This document shows positions 39,913-45,109 of a DNA stretch of 45,109 bases, in pieces. The stretch comes from JANMEX01 sp031423755. Lineage in GTDB: Bacteria > Pseudomonadota > Alphaproteobacteria > Rhizobiales > Rhizobiaceae. The notes beneath the pieces are model-generated. The model searched no databases, had not been told where the DNA came from, and was given only the letters and a program-made list of their open reading frames with translations. Position 1 is the stretch's first letter, and the number at the start of each line of letters is the position of its first letter. Made by a program: the position numbers and the translations under genes. The stretch is from the NCBI GenBank assembly GCA_031423755.1, contig JANPGC010000189.1, forward strand, positions 1 through 45,109, read 5' to 3'.

Positions 39913-40236
39913 TCAAAACGGCAGCTTGAACCCCGCAGGCATCTGCAACCCCGCAGTCAGCGCCTTTGTCTTCTCCGCCATGATCGCCTCGACCTTGCCC
40001 TTGGCATCATTGTGTGCCGCCAGCACCAGATCTTCAATGATTTCGCCTTCACCGGGCTGAACAAGTGACGAGTCAATCGAAATGCCGGTCATGCCGCCCT
40101 TGCCATTCAGCCGGACCTTGACCGCGCCGCCGCCGGAGACGCCTTCGGCTTCGACGGTTTCCATTTCCGCCTGCATTTCCTGCATCTTGGCCTGCATTTC
40201 CTTGGCCTTACTCATCAAGCCCATGATGTCTTTCAT
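39913..40236 (-). CDS. ybaB: YbaB/EbfC family nucleoid-associated protein
   Basis: 107 residues. The N-terminal helix MSKAKEMQAKMQEMQAEM and the sheet region GGAVKVRLNGKGGMTGISI are diagnostic. The protein forms tweezer-like dimers that bind DNA. It lies 15 bases after dnaX on the same strand, the usual dnaX-ybaB arrangement. Confidence 0.97.
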   Translation of the reverse strand: MKDIMGLMSKAKEMQAKMQEMQAEMETVEAEGVSGGGAVKVRLNGKGGMTGISIDSSLVQPGEGEIIEDLVLAAHNDAKGKVEAIMAEKTKALTAGLQMPAGFKLPF

Positions 40237-40251
40237 GATCGTCTCCTGAAA

Positions 40252-42096
40252 TTATTCGTCATCGTCGCCGCCGGAATCGACTCCCGGCGATTGGGCGGCG
40301 AAGTCGTCTGGAATGTCATTGCCCATGTCGGCAGCACCGGGGGCGGTTTCAATGCGCACGTTGATGATTTTTGCGCCGGGGAAGCGGGCGAGGATCGCCG
40401 CCACATCCGGATCCGCCTTGGCGTCGGCCATGATGCCGTCGCGCTTGGCGTTTTCCGTCTCATCGATGGTCGGGGCGTTGGCGCCTGCCACGACCGAGAC
40501 CATGAACCGTTGACCCGCCCATTCCGAAAGCTTGCGCGAAAGGTCAGAAGCAAAGCCGCGCGGCGCGTCTGCTGTCAGGCCGATCTCGATAACGCCAGCG
40601 CGGAAGGCCACCGGCCGTACGAATTTGCGTATTTGCACCTTCATCTGCATGTCGCGGCGCTTGTCGGCGAGCGCGAGTATGTCGGCGAGCGAATTGATCT
40701 GTTCAACGGGCGCAGGCGGCTCGATGATCACGGGCGCGAAACTTGGTGCTGCGTCGGGATTTTCCGAAACCAGCCGCATCGCGCTGCCGGAGGCGGCACC
40801 TGAGGGCATGGTTGTCCCAGACCGGGCGTTGACCGTCGGGCTGACTCCGCTTGACGTGTAAGCTGGCGAAGAACCGGACTGCTGTGCACCGCCAGCCGGA
40901 GCAGTTTCCAAACCCTTCAGCGCCTCATCCAGCGTCGGCAACAGGCTGGCGTGGCAAAGGCGGATCAGTGCCATTTCGGCGGCCTGAACCGGACGGTTCG
41001 AGTTGCCCGTTTCCTCAAGCGCTTTCAGCAGCATCTGCCACGTGCGCGACAAGACGCGAACAGAGATTTTCTCCGAGAATTCCTTGCCGCTGGCGCGCTC
41101 GTCCTCGTTCAGCGACAGATCGGTTGCCAGCGCCGGGACATAGCGCATGCGGGTGACGAGGTGGCAGAATTCGGCCAGATCGGTGAGCACCATCACAGGG
41201 TCCGCGCCTTGGTCATATTGATCGCGGAAATCGGTCAGCGCGGAGGCGGCATCACCTTTCATGACCTTTCGGAAAAGATCAACAATGCGCGAACGGTCGG
41301 CAAGGCCGAGCATCGAGCGCACGGCGTCGGCGCCCACCGTGCCGCTGCCATGGGCGATGGCCTGATCCATGATCGACAGCGAATCGCGAACCGAGCCTTC
41401 GGCAGCGCGGGCGATCATGGCGAGCGATGCATCATCAATGGTGACGTGCTCGAGCCCAGCAATCATCGACAGATGCGAAACCAGCGTTGCAGCTTCAACA
41501 CGGCGCAGGTCGAACCGCTGGCAGCGCGACAGCACCGTGATCGGAACCTTGCGGATTTCCGTGGTGGCGAAGATGAATTTCACATGCGGCGGCGGCTCTT
41601 CGAGCGTTTTCAAGAGGCCGTTGAACGCCTGCGTCGAGAGCATGTGCACTTCGTCGATGATGTAGACCTTGTAGCGCGCCGATACGGGCCGATAGCGCAC
41701 CTGTTCAATGATTTCGCGAATATTGTCGATGCCGGTGTTGGAGGCGGCGTCCATTTCGATCACATCGACATGACGGCCTTCCATGATCGCGCGGCAATGG
41801 ATGCCTTCAACCGACAGGTCCACCGTCGGCTTGTTGATGGCATCCGTCTGGTAATTCAGCGCCCGCGCCAGAATGCGCGCCGTCGTCGTCTTGCCGACCC
41901 CGCGCACGCCGGTCAGCATCCATGCCTGCGCAATGCGACCGGTCTCGAAGGCGTTCTTCAGCGTCCGGACCATCGGCTCCTGGCCGATCAGCGCCGAAAA
42001 ATCCTGCGGCCGGTATTTGCGCGCCAAAACGCGATACGCCCCGCCCGTCTGCGGCGCAGCCAAATCCATGCTGAGTTCTGTGTCGCTTGTCGCCAC
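40252..42096 (-). CDS. dnaX: DNA polymerase III subunits gamma/tau
   Basis: 614 residues from the GTG at 42096 (AAAGGA about 9 bases upstream); ATG 42069 is the alternative. The N-terminus has VLARKYRPQDFSALIGQ and Walker A GVRGVGKTTTA, then EMDAASNTGIDNIREI, Walker B in VYIIDEVHMLS and the sensor region ATTEIRKVP. The zinc-module segment keeps only one Cys (GIHC), so the four-Cys cluster is absent. A long Pro/Ala/Ser linker leads to a C-terminal domain. It is the clamp-loader ATPase of the replisome. Confidence 0.96.
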   Translation of the reverse strand: MATSDTELSMDLAAPQTGGAYRVLARKYRPQDFSALIGQEPMVRTLKNAFETGRIAQAWMLTGVRGVGKTTTARILARALNYQTDAINKPTVDLSVEGIHCRAIMEGRHVDVIEMDAASNTGIDNIREIIEQVRYRPVSARYKVYIIDEVHMLSTQAFNGLLKTLEEPPPHVKFIFATTEIRKVPITVLSRCQRFDLRRVEAATLVSHLSMIAGLEHVTIDDASLAMIARAAEGSVRDSLSIMDQAIAHGSGTVGADAVRSMLGLADRSRIVDLFRKVMKGDAASALTDFRDQYDQGADPVMVLTDLAEFCHLVTRMRYVPALATDLSLNEDERASGKEFSEKISVRVLSRTWQMLLKALEETGNSNRPVQAAEMALIRLCHASLLPTLDEALKGLETAPAGGAQQSGSSPAYTSSGVSPTVNARSGTTMPSGAASGSAMRLVSENPDAAPSFAPVIIEPPAPVEQINSLADILALADKRRDMQMKVQIRKFVRPVAFRAGVIEIGLTADAPRGFASDLSRKLSEWAGQRFMVSVVAGANAPTIDETENAKRDGIMADAKADPDVAAILARFPGAKIINVRIETAPGAADMGNDIPDDFAAQSPGVDSGGDDDE

Positions 42097-42183
42097 TGTG
42101 TCGATTCCTTTGGCGCGATTGTCGGCCAGACCTTTGGCAGAGGTCAATGCCTTGCCGTTGCACGCGTGGCAATGCAGCGCACG

Positions 42184-42326
42184 AAAATTTCAAAACAAAA
42201 CCGGAGTTGTCTGGCGAAAATCGTGTTCGGCGAGCACCGGAGCGGAGCGTACTTCAGTACGTGAGCACCGGAGCGCAGACGAACGCGATTTGCAGCCGAC
42301 AAATCCGGAATTTGTTTTGAAATTTT
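42184..42326. repeat. Long palindromic intergenic repeat, copy 2
   Basis: Outer arms AAAATTTCAAAACAAA (42184) and TTTGTTTTGAAATTTT (to 42326) are inverted. Next inwards are AATCGTGTTCG and CGAACGCGATT. In the centre GAGCACCGGAGCG occurs twice as a direct repeat around a hairpin CGTACT-TC-AGTACG (42248-42261). Its core matches the copy at 31729-31847. It fills the gap between the SRP RNA gene and dnaX. Confidence 0.82.
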
Positions 42327-42327
42327 G

Positions 42328-42427
42328 GGTGGGAGGCTGGCACGGCGACCCGTGCCTGGCTCGTTGGGGCTGCTTCCTTCCGGACCTGACCCGGTTGGCG
42401 AGTGGCTCGTCCACCACCAACCTCCCG
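42328..42427 (-). ncRNA. ffs: Signal recognition particle RNA (4.5S)
   Basis: On the minus strand the invariant apical domain GGTCAGGTCCGGAAGGAAGC, followed by AGCC, is present. The ends CCGGGAGG and CCTCCCACC pair to close a rod of about 100 bases. It binds Ffh to target nascent membrane proteins. It lies upstream of dnaX on the same strand, as in related genomes. Confidence 0.96.
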
Positions 42428-42432
42428 GAGGT

Positions 42433-42461
42433 CATATCGGTGATCGGAGACGAAAATGCAA
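42433..42461 (-). promoter_or_regulatory. Promoter of the SRP RNA gene
   Basis: On the minus strand TTGCAT (42461-42456) and GATATG (42438-42433) are 17 bases apart, placing the transcription start near 42427, where the SRP RNA fold begins. Confidence 0.6.
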
Positions 42462-42578
42462 GCACAATTGACTGGTGGGATATGGCGGGAGGGACGCGGG
42501 ACGCCGCAAAGCAGATAGGTTCAGGGCCGCTGCCATGCTAACGGGCGGCATGGCAATTCAGATTTCGTGTCTCACCCG

Positions 42579-43466
42579 ATGAACCTCCAATCCAGCTACC
42601 GCCTCGGCCTCTTTCTTGTCACCGCTTCAGCCATCGTGTGGAGCACGGCTGGCCTGTTCACGCGGATCATCCAAGTGGACACGCCGACCATGCTTCTCTG
42701 GCGCGGGCTGTTTGGATCGCTCAGCTTCTTTGCCTATATGGTGTTCCAGGAAGGCGGCGGCGCGTTTGGGCGGTTGGCGCGGATGGACCGGTATGGGTAC
42801 CTCTATTCCTTCATTGGAATGGTGGCGATGCAGACGTTCATCGCTTCTTTCCGCCATACAAGTGTTGCACATGTCGCGGTCATTTATGCCGTGGTGCCAT
42901 TTGTTGCGGCCGGGTTCGGCTGGTTGTTCATGCGCGAAATGCCGACGAAAACCGCGTTGATTTCGAGCGGATTTGCGCTGACTGGCGTTGCTGTGATGGT
43001 CGGCTCGGGCAGCGGCGAGGGTCATGTGTCGGGCGATCTTCTGGCGCTGATCTCGACAGTTTGCATGGCTTTTCTTATGGTCCTTGGCCGCAAGCACCGG
43101 CACATCGACCTCTTGGCGGCGGCCTGTGTTTCAACGTTCATCAGCGCCTTGGTTTCCCTGCCGTTTTCCGGCTCGGTTCCATCCGCGTACGAGCTTTTTG
43201 TGCTTGCCGCATTCGGTATCCTCTCGATGGCCGTAGGTTTCATCCTGTTTGCCTTTGGCTCGCGGATGCTGCCGCCAACCGAGACGGCGCTGATCGGCGC
43301 GCTGGATGCGCCGCTGGCACCGGTCTGGGTGTGGCTGTTTTTCAGCGAAACGCCGTCCCGTGCCACCTTGATCGGCGGTGCCATTGTTTTCGCCGCTGTT
43401 ATGGCCCATTTCACTTTGCAATCCCGAATCCGTGGAACCGCCGCACGTGACAGTATTTCACCTTGA
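42579..43466 (+). CDS. DMT superfamily (EamA) transporter
   Basis: 295 residues from the ATG at 42579; a GTG at 42567 is possible and neither has a clear ribosome site. About ten hydrophobic segments form two EamA repeats. WSTAGLFTRI in helix 1 and the second-repeat end ETALIGALDAPLAPVWVWLFFSE are typical. The transported substrate is unknown. Its 3' end overlaps the HIT gene by 20 bases. Confidence 0.9.
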   Translation: MNLQSSYRLGLFLVTASAIVWSTAGLFTRIIQVDTPTMLLWRGLFGSLSFFAYMVFQEGGGAFGRLARMDRYGYLYSFIGMVAMQTFIASFRHTSVAHVAVIYAVVPFVAAGFGWLFMREMPTKTALISSGFALTGVAVMVGSGSGEGHVSGDLLALISTVCMAFLMVLGRKHRHIDLLAAACVSTFISALVSLPFSGSVPSAYELFVLAAFGILSMAVGFILFAFGSRMLPPTETALIGALDAPLAPVWVWLFFSETPSRATLIGGAIVFAAVMAHFTLQSRIRGTAARDSISP

Positions 43467-43875
43467 TCCAAGACTTGATGCGGACACGTTGCCGGTCATG
43501 GAGCTTGCGCTGTGCAGTCTGCGGCTGATGAATGACCGGCGCTGGCCGTGGCTCATTCTTGTGCCGCGCATTGCCGGTGCCTGCGAAGTGCATGACCTGC
43601 AAGAGACTGACCAGACCCTGATCGCACATGAGAGCGCATCTGTGGGCCGGGCTCTCAGCCAGGTCACCGCTTGCGAAAAAATCAACACCGCCAACATCGG
43701 CAACATCGTGCGCCAGCTTCATGTGCATGTGATTGCGCGCAAGTCTGGCGATGCAAACTGGCCCGGGCCTGTATGGGGCCATGGCGTGCGCGATCCGTAT
43801 GGCAAAGATGCAGCGGCGGCGCTGATCACAGGGATCAAGTCCGCTTGGCAATCCGGGAACGGGAAGACCACATGA
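43447..43875 (+). CDS. HIT-like domain protein
   Basis: 142 residues from a GTG at 43447 (reading VTVFHLDPRLDADTLPV); a GTG at 43432 is the alternative. Conserved blocks are LCSLRLMNDRRWPWLILVPR, NTANIGNIVRQLHVHVIAR (the histidine motif, here HVHVIA rather than the full HxHxHxx) and WPGPVWGHG. Such proteins hydrolyse or bind nucleotides. The start overlaps the transporter gene and the stop overlaps nudC (ATGA), implying coupled translation. Confidence 0.88.
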   Translation: MTVFHLDPRLDADTLPVMELALCSLRLMNDRRWPWLILVPRIAGACEVHDLQETDQTLIAHESASVGRALSQVTACEKINTANIGNIVRQLHVHVIARKSGDANWPGPVWGHGVRDPYGKDAAAALITGIKSAWQSGNGKTT

Positions 43876-44798
43876 CCTATGTTGCTGACGAGGCCTCAAC
43901 CCGCATTGCATTCACCGGAAGTCCGCTGGAGCGGCGGTCCGAGAAGCGGACGGATGATGCCATAGAGCAAGCCCGCGCTGATGCGGCGACGCGCTGGTTT
44001 GTGCACTTGGGGGCCAAGGTTGCGTTGCGGGCCGCTGAGGGCGGTGCGCCGCGTGCGCTGTTTGAAACACAGGAATTGACCGGCTTTGAACCAGATTTTT
44101 CAGAGTCAGTGCTGCTCGGGTTTCTTCATGAGAGCGCGGTCTGCGCTGTTCCCGGCGGACGTGATCCCGAGACCTTGACCGCGCCTTTGTATGTCTCCGA
44201 GCTACGCCCGTTGTTTTCGCAAGGGACTTTGCCGCGCGAAGAACTTTCGATGCTTGCGCAGGCATTTTCGCTGCATTCCTGGCACACGACGCACAAATAT
44301 TGCGGACGCTGCGGCGCGCGCAACGTCATGAAATCCGGCGGCGTGAAACGGGTTTGCGACGAATGCGGCGCAGAGCATTTTCCGCGCACCGATCCGGTGG
44401 TGATCATGCTGACTGTGCATGGCGACAGATGCCTTTTGGCGCGTGGGGCGCATTTTCCGGACGGCATGGTGTCTTGCCTCGCCGGCTTCCTGGAGCCCGG
44501 CGAATCCATAGAAGAGGCAGTACGCCGCGAAACGCTCGAAGAGGCCGGCATTCAGACCGGCAAGGTCACCTACCATGCAAGCCAGCCATGGCCGTTCCAG
44601 CATTCGCTGATGATCGGCTGCTTTGCCGAGGCGCTGGACGACAAGCTGACGCTGGATGCGTCCGAGCTTGAGGCGGGCGGCTGGCATTCGCGCGCCGATG
44701 TGCGGCTGATGCTGGAGGGCAACCATCCCGGCGGGCTGCGCCTGCCGCCAAGTGGAGCGATTGCAAATTTGCTGATCCGGGATTGGGTGGAATCTTGA
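43872..44798 (+). CDS. nudC: NAD(+) diphosphatase NudC
   Basis: 308 residues from ATG 43872. The zinc ribbon has CGRC and CDEC, followed by FPRTDPVVIML. The Nudix box lies in GFLEPGESIEEAVRRETLEEAG with its catalytic Glu residues, and the NudC signature SQPWPFQHSLM follows. It hydrolyses NAD(H) and removes NAD caps from RNA. The pairing with a HIT gene is recalled from related genomes. Confidence 0.96.
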   Translation: MTYVADEASTRIAFTGSPLERRSEKRTDDAIEQARADAATRWFVHLGAKVALRAAEGGAPRALFETQELTGFEPDFSESVLLGFLHESAVCAVPGGRDPETLTAPLYVSELRPLFSQGTLPREELSMLAQAFSLHSWHTTHKYCGRCGARNVMKSGGVKRVCDECGAEHFPRTDPVVIMLTVHGDRCLLARGAHFPDGMVSCLAGFLEPGESIEEAVRRETLEEAGIQTGKVTYHASQPWPFQHSLMIGCFAEALDDKLTLDASELEAGGWHSRADVRLMLEGNHPGGLRLPPSGAIANLLIRDWVES

Positions 44799-44811
44799 CG
44801 GAGTTTATTTA

Positions 44812-44822
44812 ATGTATTACAT
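44812..44822. promoter_or_regulatory. Palindrome upstream of brnT
   Basis: ATGTA-T-TACAT, a short perfect palindrome 6 bases before the brnT ATG, in an AT-rich patch with no Shine-Dalgarno. It may be the BrnA operator. Confidence 0.45.
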
Positions 44823-44828
44823 AAAATC

Positions 44829-45101
44829 ATGAATCTGGTTTGGGATGAACACAAGCGCATCGCCAACCTCGAGAAGCATGGATTTGATTTCGCCAACCTT
44901 GCCGATTTTGGCTGGCAAGATGCAATCATCATTCCTGCGCGAGCGGGAAAGTACGGCGGCTCCCGCTCGAAGGCCATAGGATACTATTTCGGCGACGCCG
45001 CAATTGTAATTTTCTCTATTCTTGGAGCGGAAGCGATATCTGCTATCAGTTTCAGACCAGCCAACAAAAGAGAGAGGAAACTGCTTGATGAACGCGCCTA
45101 A
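44829..45101 (+). CDS. brnT: BrnT family toxin
   Basis: 90 residues. The N-terminus MNLVWDEHKRIANLEKHGFDFANL matches the BrnT signature (WD..K...N..KHG..F), and the C-terminal ISAISFRPANKRERKLL holds the conserved Arg and Glu. BrnT is a RelE-fold ribonuclease that inhibits translation. The middle is somewhat unusual: the D..D..R pattern seen in many BrnT is not clear. It overlaps the next reading frame by 14 bases. Confidence 0.85.
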   Translation: MNLVWDEHKRIANLEKHGFDFANLADFGWQDAIIIPARAGKYGGSRSKAIGYYFGDAAIVIFSILGAEAISAISFRPANKRERKLLDERA

Positions 45102-45109
45102 AATTCAAA
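45088..45109 (+). CDS. Probable brnA antitoxin, first codons only
   Basis: An ATG at 45088, inside the brnT end, opens a frame reading MNAPKIQ up to the window edge, with AGAGAGGAAA upstream. BrnA normally follows BrnT with such an overlap. Only seven codons are visible, so the call rests on position. Confidence 0.5.

Noticed and set aside
40951..42264. Open frame of 437 codons on the plus strand
   Set aside because: Antisense to dnaX, with a composition typical of the mirror of a GC-rich coding region and no recognisable domain.

Overview
The window reads as a chromosomal segment of an alphaproteobacterium of the order Hyphomicrobiales (Rhizobiales). The evidence is moderately GC-rich DNA, a TTGACT-type -35 box upstream of rpmH, and the gene order rpmH-rnpA-yidC-yihA ... 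argB ... HAD nucleotidase ... dapD ... dapE ... truA/fmt/def ... rmuC ... recR/ybaB/dnaX/SRP RNA ... nudC. From memory this is the conserved housekeeping backbone of that order. Genus and species cannot be told from the sequence alone.

Layout. 1-206: the 3' tail of a serine recombinase gene that runs into an oppositely oriented tRNA-Arg(ACG), which suggests the edge of an integrated element. 340-4045: a likely operon (minus strand) of a TVP38-type membrane protein, a flavoprotein disulfide reductase and an orphan histidine kinase. 4212-7446: rpmH, rnpA, yidC and yihA. 7424-14910: an accessory block between yihA and argB. It holds a PhoPQ-like two-component operon with a PepSY gene, a divergent PepSY/cytochrome b561 pair, and a SigK-RskA module with two fasciclin genes and an exported MsrB, followed by a metallophosphoesterase. 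15049-23898: argB, an MFS exporter, a GMC oxidoreductase with a 62-residue Tat partner, a DMT transporter, a HAD nucleotidase, a PCuAC copper chaperone with a DUF2946-like protein, a LOG protein and dapD.

23899-28805: an accessory stretch with a higBA-type toxin-antitoxin pair, a DUF2442 protein, a transglutaminase-like cysteine peptidase, three tandem copies of a small secreted protein gene, a 0.56 kb intergenic region and two unrecognised membrane proteins. 28837-34489: dapE, truA, fmt, def and rmuC. The def-fmt neighbourhood is split by a decayed vapBC pair (one in-frame stop in each gene) and by a long palindromic repeat. 34507-35697: a decayed AbiEii-type gene, its small partner and a 44-codon gene. 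35694-37905: chorismate mutase, an MltB-type transglycosylase and recR. 37957-39861: an acetyltransferase, a secreted alpha/beta hydrolase and a dispersed repeat lie between recR and ybaB. 39913-42461: ybaB, dnaX, a second copy of the long palindromic repeat, and the SRP RNA with its promoter. 42579-45109: EamA transporter, HIT protein and NudC in overlapping frames, then brnT and the first codons of brnA.

Two regions hold the best candidates for something not well described. In 9445-14001 a PepSY/two-component/b561 system sits next to a SigK-RskA-fasciclin-MsrB system, which together look like an envelope redox-stress island. In 25040-26733 a secreted cysteine-peptidase-like protein sits beside a triplicated small secreted protein family. 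Recurrent gain and decay of toxin-antitoxin modules inside the housekeeping backbone is the other theme.
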